DNA of 64,000 nucleotides, taken from Flavobacteriales bacterium. GTDB taxonomy: Bacteria; Bacteroidota; Bacteroidia; Flavobacteriales_F; PHOS-HE28. The stretch is from positions 700,238 to 764,237 of the forward strand of contig JAHBUK010000001.1 of the NCBI GenBank assembly GCA_019638115.1, read 5' to 3'. The notes beneath the pieces were generated by a model. It was not told where the DNA came from and did no database searches. It saw nothing but the letters and a program-made list of their open reading frames with translations. A program made the position numbers and the translations under genes. Positions within the stretch are counted from its first letter, which is position 1; every line of letters starts with the position of its first letter. Below are positions 1 through 9,083 of the stretch, piece after piece.

Positions 1-577
1 TGTTGCTGACGATCCCCGCCGCCACATTGCCGCTGAAGGACTCCATGAAGACCGCACCGAAGACGAAGATGGCGCCGCTCAAGAGGAGCCCCCAGCGCAG
101 TTGTGCTTCCAAGCGCAGCAACCATCTACCCAACACGCCAAACAACACTACCGCTGCGATGAAATAAGGAATGATCCACGCGTAGTACAGGAAACCCATT
201 TCCGCTCCCGTGGTGCCATCATGGCCCATCAAGCGCAGGGTGAACAACATGAAGCGCTCATGGATCTGGGAACCTTCATCCACGCCCAGAAAGATGAATG
301 CGAACACCATTAACCGCCACGCCCAGCGATCGCGACCTTGTTCCGCGCGGCCGAGCAAATAGAACAGAACCGCTCCGAGAAAGAACAGCAATACGTTGAA
401 GAGCGTGGGCACATTGGCTTCGCGGTCCATATCGAAAAGGACCGTCAAGGCACTTACTTCATTCTGGAAGACCAAGTGCGAAAGAGCCACGAACGTGTGC
501 ATTGCCAGCAAGCCCGCCAAAACGGCGAAAAGGACGAACACCACGGGTTTGGCATGAAGACGAAGGGTGATCTGCAT
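1..577 (-). CDS. Multi-pass membrane protein, C-terminus off the window (partial)
   Basis: The minus strand is open from an ATG at 577 to the left edge, giving at least 192 residues. The protein begins MQITLRLHAKPVVFVLFAVL and shows about five hydrophobic segments: near residues 10-32, 57-72, 87-100, 132-152 and 160-178. A polar stretch with GVDEGSQIHE lies between the third and fourth. A GTG at 586 in the same frame is an alternative start. The overlapping plus-strand frames at 101-688 have no recognisable features and look like shadows. No family is recognised and the C-terminus is missing. The reading frame itself is convincing from its hydrophobic pattern; its function is unknown. Confidence 0.7.
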   Translation of the reverse strand, partial: MQITLRLHAKPVVFVLFAVLAGLLAMHTFVALSHLVFQNEVSALTVLFDMDREANVPTLFNVLLFFLGAVLFYLLGRAEQGRDRWAWRLMVFAFIFLGVDEGSQIHERFMLFTLRLMGHDGTTGAEMGFLYYAWIIPYFIAAVVLFGVLGRWLLRLEAQLRWGLLLSGAIFVFGAVFMESFSGNVAAGIVSN

Positions 578-697
578 GATTTTCACGCCAACACTACAAG
601 ACAAAAGGGAGGGTTGGCATCAGCTAATCTAATGCACCTGGCAGACCCATCACCTTCGATGCGCCTCCCCGATATCAGCATTCCATGAAAGGCAAGC

Positions 698-2017
698 CTA
701 TTTCAGCTTGCCGGACCCACTCTGGTAGCGCTCGAAGTGCTGCTTGTACAACTGCTTTTGGTGATCGTCCAACACGATCGCACGGCCTTGGATGAAGGCG
801 TGGGTGAGGTTGTTGCTGCGCATGTCCAATGCATCGCCGGTGGAGACGATAAGCGTGGCGTCCTTGCCCACGGCAAGGCTGCCCAAGCGGTCATCGACAC
901 CGAGGATGGCGGCGGCATCGAGGGTGATGGCGCGCAGGGCATCCTCCGGAGACAAGCCGTATGCGGCTGCGGTCCCCGCGTTGAATGGCAGGTTGCGAAG
1001 GCCCATGGCCTCCATGTCGCCCGCGCGGTCCAGGCAGAAGCGCACGCCCTTCTCCTTCAGCAGCGCCGGCAAGCGGTAAGGCAGATCGATGTCGTCCTCC
1101 GGCCGCAAGGGCAGGCTGTGCAGGCGGTGCAGGATAACGTCCACCTTGTTCTCGCGCAGCAGATCGGCCACGCGCCAGGCATCGTAACCGCCCACGATCA
1201 CGGTGCGCTTCACGCCTTCCGCCTTGGCGAACTGCACCGCCTCGGTGATCTCACGTGCAGCACTGGCGTGCACGTAGAGCGCTTTCGACCCGTTGAACAA
1301 GCCACGCATGGCCTCCAGGCGCAGGTCGACCTTTTCGGGTGCGGAATTGCCGGCATAGGCCTTCGCCTTGCGGAAGAAGTCGCGGATCTCCTGGATCCGC
1401 TCAGCACGCTCATCCTTCTTGCTTTGGTCCGTTTCGCCGGGTTCGGCCCACCAGCCGCGGCGCTCATAGGCAGCAGGCCAGTTCAGGTGTACGCCATCAT
1501 CGGCACGCACGGCCGCCGCCTCCCAATCCCAAGCGTCCAGCTGCACCACGCTGCTGGTGCCGCTGATGGTCATACCGCGTGGCACCACTTGTACAACGAG
1601 CACGCCGTTGGCACGTACCGTGGGCGTCACCTTGGAGTCGGCATTGTATGCGACCAACGACCGCAGCTCGGGTTCCAGTTTGCCGATATCCGCACGATCC
1701 ACGCTGGCGCGCACCGCCTCCACCTCGGCCAGGCCAAGCGTGGTGTTGGCGCCTATGAAACCGGGGTACACGTGCTGCCCAGCCACGTTGATGGTGGTAT
1801 CGTAGGTGGTCTTTACACCATAGCTGAAGCCTACGTAATCGATGCGCCCATCGCGGAAGCCCACGGCACCTTCGTCGATCACGCGGCCATCGCCGGTGTG
1901 TACCGTGCCGCCGGTGATGAGCACGGAGCGGGATTGCGGCGGTGCGGGTGTGGGGCGCTGTGCCGTGGTGTTGGTCAGCAGGGATAACATGACGAAGACG
2001 GAGAGCGTGGAACGCAT
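698..2017 (-). CDS. Secreted amidohydrolase-like protein lacking the HxH metal motif
   Basis: This 439-residue protein starts at the ATG at 2017 with a signal peptide (MRSTLSVFVMLSLLTNTTAQ); the frame is open further upstream, but this start gives a clean signal sequence. The N-terminal beta sandwich (ITGGTVHTGDGRVIDEGAV) and the C-terminal segment (ALRAITLDAAAILGVDDRLG then GSLAVGKDATLIV) are typical of the imidazolonepropionase-like amidohydrolase superfamily. Where the family has GFIDxHxH, this protein reads GFIGANTTLG, so the first two zinc ligands are absent. It lies 55 bp downstream of a larger amidohydrolase gene on the same strand and is probably co-transcribed. It may be a non-catalytic partner or may bind substrate differently; family assignment is firm, activity is doubtful. 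Confidence 0.85.
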   Translation of the reverse strand: MRSTLSVFVMLSLLTNTTAQRPTPAPPQSRSVLITGGTVHTGDGRVIDEGAVGFRDGRIDYVGFSYGVKTTYDTTINVAGQHVYPGFIGANTTLGLAEVEAVRASVDRADIGKLEPELRSLVAYNADSKVTPTVRANGVLVVQVVPRGMTISGTSSVVQLDAWDWEAAAVRADDGVHLNWPAAYERRGWWAEPGETDQSKKDERAERIQEIRDFFRKAKAYAGNSAPEKVDLRLEAMRGLFNGSKALYVHASAAREITEAVQFAKAEGVKRTVIVGGYDAWRVADLLRENKVDVILHRLHSLPLRPEDDIDLPYRLPALLKEKGVRFCLDRAGDMEAMGLRNLPFNAGTAAAYGLSPEDALRAITLDAAAILGVDDRLGSLAVGKDATLIVSTGDALDMRSNNLTHAFIQGRAIVLDDHQKQLYKQHFERYQSGSGKLK

Positions 2018-2072
2018 CCAAGCTTGTGCCTCACGGCCCACTCCTCTTGCGGTGATCGGTCCTTGCATCATC

Positions 2073-5000
2073 TCAGAATTCATCATGGTCATGGCCGTGT
2101 CCTTCTTCGCCGATATCATCGCAGTGCCACAAGTGCTGGTGTTCGCGTCTGGCTTTCCGCGTTGGCGCCCCATCGGCTTTCGCAGCCATCATGGCGCGCA
2201 CCAAGCGATCCCGGTCGGCGGCAACCTGGCGGCGTAGCTCAGCATCCCGTTGGGCATCGTAATAGCGTATCCCGTCAACCCAGGTCTGTTCCACCTTGGC
2301 GCGGATGCTCAGCGGGTTCTCGCTCCAAAGCACCAGGTCGGCATCTTTCCCTGATTCCACGCTACCAACGCGGTGATCGAGCTTCAGCATGCGCGCGGGG
2401 TTCAGGGTCACCATCTTCCAGGCCTCCTCCTCGCTCACCCCGCCGTACTTCACGGCCTTGGCCGCCTCCTGGTTCAGGCGGCGGCTCATTTCGGCATCAT
2501 CGCTATTGATGCCCGTGTTGATGCCGTGCATGTGCATCAATGCCGCGTTGTAGGGGATGGCCTCGTTCACCTCGAATTTGTAGGCCCACCAATCACTGAA
2601 CGTGCTTCCGCTCACACCGTGCGCCTTCATCTTGGCGGCCACCTTGTAGCCCTCCAATATGTGGGTGAAGGTGTTCACTTTGAAGCCCATGCTGTCGGCC
2701 ACGTGCATCAGCATGTCGATCTCGCTCTGCACATAGCTGTGACAGCTGATGTGGCGCTGTCCGTTGAGGATCTCCACCAGCGCATCCAACTCCAGATCGC
2801 GGCGCGGTGGCGTTGCCCGTTCGCGGTCCCTCGGCTTCAGCGCATTGTACGCACGCCACTCCTTGTCGTAGTCCTTGGCGCGGTGGAAGGCTTCGTAGAA
2901 CACCTGCTCAACGCCCATGCGGGTCTGCGGGAAACGGTCGCTAACCCCCCAATTGCTCTGCTTCACGTTCTCACCCAGTGCGAACTTGATGTGCCCTGCG
3001 GCACTCTTTATCTGCATGCTGTCGGCGGTCTGTCCCCAACGCAGTTTGCTGATGGCGCTCTGCCCACCAATGGGATTGGCACTGCCGTGCAGCTGTTGAA
3101 TGGTGGTGACCCCACCGGCCAGGTTGCGGTAGATGTTGATGTCGTCCGGGTTCACCACATCGCCGATGCGTACTTCGGCGGTCACTGCTTCGGTGCCCTC
3201 ATTCACCCCACGCGAGATGGCGATGTGCGAGTGTTCGTCCACGATGCCGCAGGTGAGGTGCTTGCCGCTCGCGCGGATCTCCGTTACCGCAGGCTTGTTG
3301 CGCCCCGGGAACAGGTTGCCCAACTCCAGCCCCTGACCCACTGCGCGCACCCTACCATTGTGCACCCACACATCCGTGTTCCGCAGAATGCCTTGCGGCC
3401 CGTTGGTCCACACGGTCACATCGCGAAAAACCACGGTCTCTTGCTGGGGTGGTTCCACGAAGCCAAAGCCCACCAAGGGGTAAGAGATGGGACCAGGTGC
3501 AACAGGCTCCCGGATGCTCGCGGTATCGGAAGCGGCTCTGGGATCCGCACCCTTCGGCTCCTTTCCGTTGCCGGTCTTCGCCTTGCGCAGGGCGCTCCAT
3601 GCGAACCACTGCCCGCCGGGTCCTTGTCCCTGGCCATCCCACAGTCCACCATTGGAGTGCACGGAACCGTTCAAACGGACCAGCTCGTTGGGCTTGTCCT
3701 TGGGAGCCCAACTGAGGCTTACGACCACACCCTGCCGGTCGAAACGCGCCTTCACGGCCAAGCTGTCGGCATCAGCAGGGCGGCGCACCTTGGCCTCCAG
3801 CTTATCGCCCTCACCACTGATCTCCAGCACCCAGATCTCGGTGGCCAGGTTCAACTCGTAGGTGCCCTGCAACTTGGGGGGATCCGCCTCGCTGTGTACG
3901 AAGCGCTTGCCGTCCACCCAGGTCTCGTGGATGGTGTTCTTCTCGTTGAGCAGGTGCTGTGAACTGATCACGAAGTTGGCCACCATGCCCGGCCGCAGGG
4001 CACCCAATCGATCATCCACGCCGAAGATGCGCGCCGGATCGGTGGTGAAGAGCTCGATGGCCCGCGCGCTGTCCAGGCCGCAGGCCACCAGCCTGCGCAT
4101 GTCCTTCCACAGCTCCTTCAGGTCCTTGCGGCCATGCGCTGTAAGTGCGAAAGGCACCTTGGCCGTGTCCAGCATCATGGCGTTGTAGGGCGCCATCTCC
4201 CAGTGCTTCAAGCGGGCATAGCTCACTTCCAAGGCATCGAAGGGGTCCTCCACGTCGTAAGCTTCGGGCAGGCTGAAAGGCACGACCAGAGGAAGGCCGA
4301 GCTGCTTGATGGCGTGCAGCCGCGCGTACTCATCTCCACCGCCTTTCACGATGCCCGGCAACTGGAACTCTTCCAGTACCCGCGCCCAACGCAGCAACTC
4401 GTTCCGGTCGGCGGCCTCCAGCACCATGCGTCCTTTGAGCTGCTGAGCAAGGGCCTGCAGCACGGCATCGGTGGCTTCGGGTTGTGCCTGCGCAGCATAC
4501 CAGCGGGCATCCATGAAGCTCTGGCGCAACAATGCGATGGCGCCCATCTGGGAGCTGGGATAACGATCCGTTGAGCTCCCTTTCCGGAAACTGAAGTGGG
4601 CCGCCAGGTCCGCTTGCAGCACGGCTTTCTGCACCGCTTCATCGCTCAGCAGAACGGCGGCTGACGTGCCTCGGGCAAGGCCATCCATGCGGTGCGTGAA
4701 CACGGCACCGAATCCTGCCTTGCGCAATTCAGCGGACTGCTTGGCGTCGATATTCAGGAGCTCGTGCGCCCGCGCGTCCGCACGCAACGCAGCGTTCCAA
4801 TGCCGGGCGGCACGGTTCTCGGCTTCGCGCTCCTCACGCTTGTTCGCTGGCAGGCCCAGGTCCGAATACGGCTCAATGAGCGCCGACCAAACGTGCATGC
4901 CCTTGAGGTCGCGCACCACGGCACCGGCAGGTATGCTCACCTTTTCACCAGCAGCCACTACACGACCATCGCGTATGAGCAGCGTGCCCTTGGCAATGGT

Positions 5001-5147
5001 GGTGCGTGCATCCACGTGCAGCGTGGCATTGGTGAACGCAAGAACGGCCGGGGCCACCGTGCGGATGTGCGTTGCCGGCGGAAGGGTCTGGGCCCTTGTG
5101 CCTTGGAACGAGAACAGGGCGACAAGAAGTAGGAACGTGATGCGCAT
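2073..5147 (-). CDS. Secreted double amidohydrolase: degenerate N-module fused to an intact C-module
   Basis: The 1024-residue protein is called from the ATG at 5147 because it opens with a signal peptide (MRITFLLLVALFSFQGTRAQ). Residues about 35-450 form one amidohydrolase module that lacks HxH: the place reads WSALIEPYSDLG. Residues about 575-1000 form a second module with HSH near residue 639, a GHIKFALGENVK segment, ISCHSY, NTFTHILEGY, GINSDD, and the closing NPARMLKLDHRVGSVESGKD. This order is typical of active imidazolonepropionase-like hydrolases. A His/Asp-rich tail (GHGHDHDEF) could bind metal. A second degenerate module follows as a separate gene. The substrate is unknown; a periplasmic or secreted cyclic-amide or peptide hydrolase is likely. 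Confidence 0.87.
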   Translation of the reverse strand: MRITFLLLVALFSFQGTRAQTLPPATHIRTVAPAVLAFTNATLHVDARTTIAKGTLLIRDGRVVAAGEKVSIPAGAVVRDLKGMHVWSALIEPYSDLGLPANKREEREAENRAARHWNAALRADARAHELLNIDAKQSAELRKAGFGAVFTHRMDGLARGTSAAVLLSDEAVQKAVLQADLAAHFSFRKGSSTDRYPSSQMGAIALLRQSFMDARWYAAQAQPEATDAVLQALAQQLKGRMVLEAADRNELLRWARVLEEFQLPGIVKGGGDEYARLHAIKQLGLPLVVPFSLPEAYDVEDPFDALEVSYARLKHWEMAPYNAMMLDTAKVPFALTAHGRKDLKELWKDMRRLVACGLDSARAIELFTTDPARIFGVDDRLGALRPGMVANFVISSQHLLNEKNTIHETWVDGKRFVHSEADPPKLQGTYELNLATEIWVLEISGEGDKLEAKVRRPADADSLAVKARFDRQGVVVSLSWAPKDKPNELVRLNGSVHSNGGLWDGQGQGPGGQWFAWSALRKAKTGNGKEPKGADPRAASDTASIREPVAPGPISYPLVGFGFVEPPQQETVVFRDVTVWTNGPQGILRNTDVWVHNGRVRAVGQGLELGNLFPGRNKPAVTEIRASGKHLTCGIVDEHSHIAISRGVNEGTEAVTAEVRIGDVVNPDDINIYRNLAGGVTTIQQLHGSANPIGGQSAISKLRWGQTADSMQIKSAAGHIKFALGENVKQSNWGVSDRFPQTRMGVEQVFYEAFHRAKDYDKEWRAYNALKPRDRERATPPRRDLELDALVEILNGQRHISCHSYVQSEIDMLMHVADSMGFKVNTFTHILEGYKVAAKMKAHGVSGSTFSDWWAYKFEVNEAIPYNAALMHMHGINTGINSDDAEMSRRLNQEAAKAVKYGGVSEEEAWKMVTLNPARMLKLDHRVGSVESGKDADLVLWSENPLSIRAKVEQTWVDGIRYYDAQRDAELRRQVAADRDRLVRAMMAAKADGAPTRKARREHQHLWHCDDIGEEGHGHDHDEF

Positions 5148-5218
5148 GGGGTGGTGCGAAAGTAGGCAGCCACCGCTGGAAGGCCTGTTGGGCCGCATGC
5201 AGAGTACCCGCGACGGCC

Positions 5219-5387
5219 CAATGGACCTCTTTCACAATTCACCAGAACGTGACCATTGCCCACCCATCGACTCCGCTCTGGGAGGGCGCGCCTTTGCTGA
5301 GCACCTTCGAAGGGAAACTCCGCAGCTTGGAAGCAACCGAGGAGACGAAGCACAGGCGCACAACGAATTGTGAAAGAGGCCCAATGC
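5219..5387. repeat. Widely spaced inverted repeat between divergent genes
   Basis: CCTCTTTCACAATTC at 5226-5240 is repeated exactly in inverted orientation at 5366-5380. The match extends outward to about 22 bp with two mismatches (5219-5240 and 5366-5387). The pair lies in the 275-bp gap between the divergent amidohydrolase gene (start 5147) and carrier gene (start 5423), with about 125 bp between the arms. It could be a paired operator with one half in each promoter, or the termini of a tiny non-autonomous element. No clear target-site duplication is visible. Confidence 0.6.
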
Positions 5388-5422
5388 ACCGGCACACTAC
5401 CTTGCCCCACCAAGCCACAACG

Positions 5423-6817
5423 ATGACACGCCCCGCTTTCCGCACACCTGACGCCCTGCTCATCATCAGCGCGGTGCTCATCCTCGCAGTGGCGCTCACC
5501 TGGATCGTTCCGGCGGGAGAATTCGAGCGTGTGGAGGAAGGAACACGCACCTACGTGGTGCCCGGCACCTACCATGCCGTGGATGCATCACCGGTGCCGT
5601 GGTACGGCTTCTTCACCGCGCCGGTGAAGGGCTTCACGGACCACAGCGCGGCCATGATCATCGCCTTCGTGCTGCTCATCGGCGGAGCCTTCGCGGTGCT
5701 GAACGCCACCGGAGCCATTGAAGCGCTGCTCTTTCGGGTACTGCGCTTGGCAAGAGAGAACCGGGCCTACAAGCAACTGGTCATACCCGTTTTGATGATC
5801 GCATTCGCCGTGGGTGGCACCACCTTCGGCATGGCGGAAGAAGTGCTGGTGTTCCTCATGATCACCATCCCCCTGGCCAAGAGCATGGGCTGGGATGCCA
5901 TCGTAGGCGTGGCCATTCCCTTCGTGGGTGCTGGAGTGGGCTTCGCTGGTGCGGCCTTCAACCCCTTCACGGTAGGCATCGCGCAGGGCATCAGCGAACT
6001 GCCCCTGTTCAGCGGCTGGGAATACCGCATGCTGGTGTGGGCGGTACTCACGGCCATTGCCATCTTCTTCGTAATGAGCTATGCCGCCCGGGTGGAGCGT
6101 GATCCGAAGAACAGCCTCCTGCATGGCGTGGCCGACAGCGGCACCACCATTAGCGACATGCAGGAGGTCCCCCTGACGGAACGGCGTGTAGCCGTGCTGC
6201 TGCTTTTCACGGCCAGCATCGTGCTGCTGATCGTGGGCGTGAACAAGTGGGACTGGTACATCGAGGAGATCGCCGGGCTCTTCCTGGCCATGGGCATCGG
6301 TGCGGCGATCATTGGCGGTGTGGGCGGGAACGAGGCGGCCCAAGCATTCGTGGGCGGCGCCAAGGACATGGTGGCAGCAGCCATCCTGATCGGCCTCAGC
6401 AAGAGCGTGCTGATCGTGATGCAGGACGGCAAGATCGTGGACACCGTGCTCTACAACCTCAGCAACTCGGTGGCCGGATTGCCAGCCGTGGTAAGCGCTC
6501 AGGTAATGCTCGGCGTGCAGTTCGCCATCAACTTCTTCGTGCCCAGCGGCAGTGGCCAGGCAGCTTTGACCATGCCGGTAATGACGCCGCTCGCGGACCT
6601 GTTGCACATCCCCCGGCAAAGCGCCGTATTGGCCTACCAGCTGGGCGATGGGCTCTGCAACTTCATCATCCCCACCAGCGGCGTTACCATGGGTGTGCTG
6701 AGCATCGCGGGCATCCCCTTCGGTGTCTGGGTGAAGTGGATCGCGAAGATGCTGGCCGTGCTCATTCTGACCGGCATGGCTTTCCTGGCCGTGAGCGTGG
6801 GGGTGGAAGTGTGGTGA
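5423..6817 (+). CDS. YfcC-type (DcuC-like) integral membrane carrier
   Basis: This 464-residue protein has about 12 hydrophobic segments and the family pattern of YfcC/C4-dicarboxylate anaerobic carriers: ALTWIVPAGEFERV near the N-terminus, FAVGGTTFGMAEEVLVF, GAGVGFAGAAFNPFTVGIAQ, and FFVPSGSGQAALTMPVM followed by DGLCNFIIPTSG. The paired re-entrant-loop motifs (NPFTVG and PSGSGQA) are characteristic. The frame is open upstream to 5249, but the chosen ATG gives the normal N-terminus and leaves the intergenic inverted repeat outside the gene. The substrate cannot be read from sequence; YfcC relatives have been linked to small carboxylates or amino acids. It is divergent from the amidohydrolase genes, so transport of their products is a possible link. 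Confidence 0.88.
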   Translation: MTRPAFRTPDALLIISAVLILAVALTWIVPAGEFERVEEGTRTYVVPGTYHAVDASPVPWYGFFTAPVKGFTDHSAAMIIAFVLLIGGAFAVLNATGAIEALLFRVLRLARENRAYKQLVIPVLMIAFAVGGTTFGMAEEVLVFLMITIPLAKSMGWDAIVGVAIPFVGAGVGFAGAAFNPFTVGIAQGISELPLFSGWEYRMLVWAVLTAIAIFFVMSYAARVERDPKNSLLHGVADSGTTISDMQEVPLTERRVAVLLLFTASIVLLIVGVNKWDWYIEEIAGLFLAMGIGAAIIGGVGGNEAAQAFVGGAKDMVAAAILIGLSKSVLIVMQDGKIVDTVLYNLSNSVAGLPAVVSAQVMLGVQFAINFFVPSGSGQAALTMPVMTPLADLLHIPRQSAVLAYQLGDGLCNFIIPTSGVTMGVLSIAGIPFGVWVKWIAKMLAVLILTGMAFLAVSVGVEVW

Positions 6818-6908
6818 GGGGCTACCTGCTCTTGCGAACAACACCTACAAGCTGGTCCACCGACTACGCTGGAACGCTGTAATTTCGCAGCGCTCCACCA
6901 TAACCCCC

Positions 6909-7349
6909 ATGAACAGCACATTCCTCATCTTCTTCCACAGCCTGCTGCGCTACGGCGTACTGATCACCGTGGCCTACGCCGGCATCGTACACCTGGTCGG
7001 CTTCCTGCGTCGCAGCCCCATTCTGAACGGCGACCGTGTGATGGCGATCGTGGCCATGGTGCTGAGCCATGTGCAATTGGTGATCGGGCTCGTACTTTAC
7101 TTCATGGGGGGCTGGTATGCTGTTGATGCCAGCGAGAAGGCCGGTCGCTTCATGAAAATGGAGCACATCGGCGCCATGATCATCGCCATTGCATTGGTCA
7201 CACTGGGGCGATCACTCTCCAAGCGTGCCCATGTGGAGCGCACCAAACAACGGCACGTGGCGGTCTTCTACCTGATAGCCCTGCTGTTGATGCTCTGGGC
7301 GATCCCCTGGCCGTTCACCGAACTCGGACACACGAAGACCTGGCTATGA
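6909..7349 (+). CDS. Small four-helix membrane protein, possible cytochrome b-like redox partner
   Basis: The 146-residue protein has four hydrophobic helices (about residues 8-30, 43-67, 80-98 and 115-135). Histidines lie in or near each (FFHSLLRYG, GIVHLVGF, LSHVQLVIG, KMEHIGAM), the sort of spacing seen in small heme b proteins, but no named family is certain. Its stop overlaps the start of the following cytochrome c gene (ATGA at 7346-7349), and that gene overlaps hflX in the same way, so the three are translationally coupled. The context suggests an electron-transfer pair with the cytochrome c; this is inference. Confidence 0.75.
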   Translation: MNSTFLIFFHSLLRYGVLITVAYAGIVHLVGFLRRSPILNGDRVMAIVAMVLSHVQLVIGLVLYFMGGWYAVDASEKAGRFMKMEHIGAMIIAIALVTLGRSLSKRAHVERTKQRHVAVFYLIALLLMLWAIPWPFTELGHTKTWL

Positions 7350-7675
7350 AAAAGGTGCTGCTCAGCGCACTGACCATCGCGCTCATCTTTTTGGCTTGTG
7401 GTGGCGGTGACCCGGCCTCCGCCCCACCCGGCGTGGACAGCGGAAGCAAGGGTTCCAAGCTCTTCAACATGCACTGCACCCTGTGCCACGGCAAGGATGG
7501 CAAACTGGGCGTAAGCGGCGCCAAGGACCTCTCGATCTCCACCCTGAGCGCCGATGAAATGGCAGCCTTGGTGAGCAATGGCAAAGGCGCCATGTCCCCC
7601 TACAAGAACGTGCTCACCAAAGCGGAGATCCAAGCCGTGGTGGAGCATGTTCGCACGCTGCAAGCCGCCGAATGA
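7346..7675 (+). CDS. Lipoprotein monoheme cytochrome c
   Basis: A 109-residue protein beginning with a lipoprotein signal (MKKVLLSALTIALIFLACGG, lipobox near Cys18). It has one heme-binding CxxCH (MHCTLCHGKDG) near residues 46-50 and a likely distal Met ligand in GAMSPYKNVLT. The spacing matches class I cytochromes c of the cytochrome CBB3/C553 type. It overlaps its upstream membrane-protein neighbour and downstream hflX by four bases each. It should sit on the periplasmic face of a membrane and carry electrons; its partner is unknown. Confidence 0.9.
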   Translation: MKKVLLSALTIALIFLACGGGDPASAPPGVDSGSKGSKLFNMHCTLCHGKDGKLGVSGAKDLSISTLSADEMAALVSNGKGAMSPYKNVLTKAEIQAVVEHVRTLQAAE

Positions 7676-8895
7676 TCGACCCGCTGGACAAGAAGACGCG
7701 CGCCGAAACGGCCGTGCTCATCGGGCTGATCACCGATCACCAAACACCGGAACAGGTCACCGAGTACCTGGACGAGCTGGAGTTCCTGGCCACCACCGCT
7801 GACATCACCACCCTGAAGCGCTATGTGCAACGGCTGCACAGGCCCGACGGACGTACCTACATCGGCAGCGGCAAGCTCGCTGAAGTGAAAGCCTGGATGG
7901 AGGAACACGATGCGCACTCCGTGATCTTCGATGATGAGTTGACACCCGCGCAACAACGCAACCTGGAGAAGGAACTGGGCAAACCCGTGCTGGACCGTCC
8001 GCGCTTGATACTGGACATCTTCGCCAGCCGGGCACGCACCGCACATGCCAAGACCCAGGTGGAACTGGCGCAGTACGAGTACATGCTGCCGCGCCTCACC
8101 AAGTTGTGGACTCACCTGGAGCGGCAACGTGGTGGCACTGGCACACGCGGCGGTGCGGGTGAAAAAGAGATCGAGACCGACCGCCGTCTGGTACGCGACC
8201 GCATCGCCCTGCTGAAAAGCCAGCTGAAACAGATCGACAAGCAGATGGCCACCCAGCGTGGCAACCGCGGCAAGCTGATCCGCGTGGCGCTGGTGGGCTA
8301 CACCAACGTGGGCAAGAGCACGCTCCTCAACCTGATCAGCAAGAGCGATGTCTTCGCCGAGAACAAGCTCTTCGCCACGCTGGACACGACGGTACGCAAG
8401 ATCGTGCTGGGCAACCTGCCCTTCCTGCTAAGCGATACGGTGGGCTTCATCCGCAAACTGCCTACGCAACTCATCGAAAGCTTCAAGAGCACATTGGACG
8501 AGACCCGCGAGGCCGACCTGTTGCTGCACGTGGTGGACATCAGCCACCACAACTTCGAGGAGCAGTACCAGACCGTGAAGCAGACTCTCAACGAGATCGG
8601 AGCGGGCGACAAGCCGGTGATCATCGTGTTCAACAAGATCGACGCCTACAAGCCTGCCCCGCACGACCCCGACGACCTGGCACCCAAGCGTGAAGACCAA
8701 TACACGTTGGAGGAACTGAAGGAGACCTGGATGGCCCGCATGGCAGGCGAGGAATGCATCTTCATCAGTGCCGTGGAACGCAGCAACATCGATGCGCTGC
8801 GCAAGCTGCTGTACGACCGCGTGAAGGCCCTGCACGTTGCACGTTACCCCTACGAAAGCGACCTGCTGTTCAAGGATAGTTACGATGAGGAGTGA
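7672..8895 (+). CDS. hflX: GTPase HflX
   Basis: This 407-residue protein has the HflX N-terminal domain (YVQRLHRPDGRTYIGSGKLA and PVLDRPRLILDIFASRA), the glycine-rich linker GGTGTRGGAGEKEIETDRR, and a GTPase domain with G1 GYTNVGKST near residues 207-215, G3 DTVGFIRKLP and G4 FNKID. HflX is a ribosome-associated GTPase that helps split stalled ribosomes. The ATG overlaps the cytochrome c stop (ATGA), fixing the start. Length and motif order are normal for the family. A coupling of hflX to a cytochrome gene has no obvious functional reason. Confidence 0.97.
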   Translation: MIDPLDKKTRAETAVLIGLITDHQTPEQVTEYLDELEFLATTADITTLKRYVQRLHRPDGRTYIGSGKLAEVKAWMEEHDAHSVIFDDELTPAQQRNLEKELGKPVLDRPRLILDIFASRARTAHAKTQVELAQYEYMLPRLTKLWTHLERQRGGTGTRGGAGEKEIETDRRLVRDRIALLKSQLKQIDKQMATQRGNRGKLIRVALVGYTNVGKSTLLNLISKSDVFAENKLFATLDTTVRKIVLGNLPFLLSDTVGFIRKLPTQLIESFKSTLDETREADLLLHVVDISHHNFEEQYQTVKQTLNEIGAGDKPVIIVFNKIDAYKPAPHDPDDLAPKREDQYTLEELKETWMARMAGEECIFISAVERSNIDALRKLLYDRVKALHVARYPYESDLLFKDSYDEE

Positions 8896-8939
8896 AGGGT
8901 ACTGGCGGTGTATGGTGGTAGAGGGTTGGCAATAACTCG

Positions 8940-8985
8940 CTACAGGGCACCTGTAGCGTCCTCCGATATACATCGGAGCCATTGG
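8940..8985. repeat. Paired small hairpins, related to the repeat at 26305
   Basis: Two adjacent palindromes lie in the 226-bp gap after hflX: CTACAGG-GCA-CCTGTAG (8940-8956) and CTCCGAT-ATAC-ATCGGAG (about 8961-8978), the latter followed by CCATTGGG. The second resembles, in reverse complement, the TCCGATACATATCGGA plus CCCAATGGG element that begins the tandem array at 26305. It may end hflX transcription or be a dispersed repeat. No T-run follows. Confidence 0.55.
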
Positions 8986-9083
8986 GTCGACAATTTTCGT
9001 TCAAGATCAAGGCGAGGCACGGAGTTCACGTTTCGCATTGTTCCTAACACGTCCACATGTTCCTTCGCAAAGCACCAAGCTGG

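Noticed and set aside
737..1987. Long plus-strand frame across the amidohydrolase gene, and similar frames at 21476-23833, 44155-45831, 47338-49440 and 52213-54441.
   Set aside because: These are antisense shadows of GC-rich genes. They lack domains, signal peptides or normal composition, while the genes on the other strand have clear motifs.
5249..5422. N-terminal extension of the carrier gene.
   Set aside because: It would include the inverted repeat and has no hydrophobic or conserved sequence.
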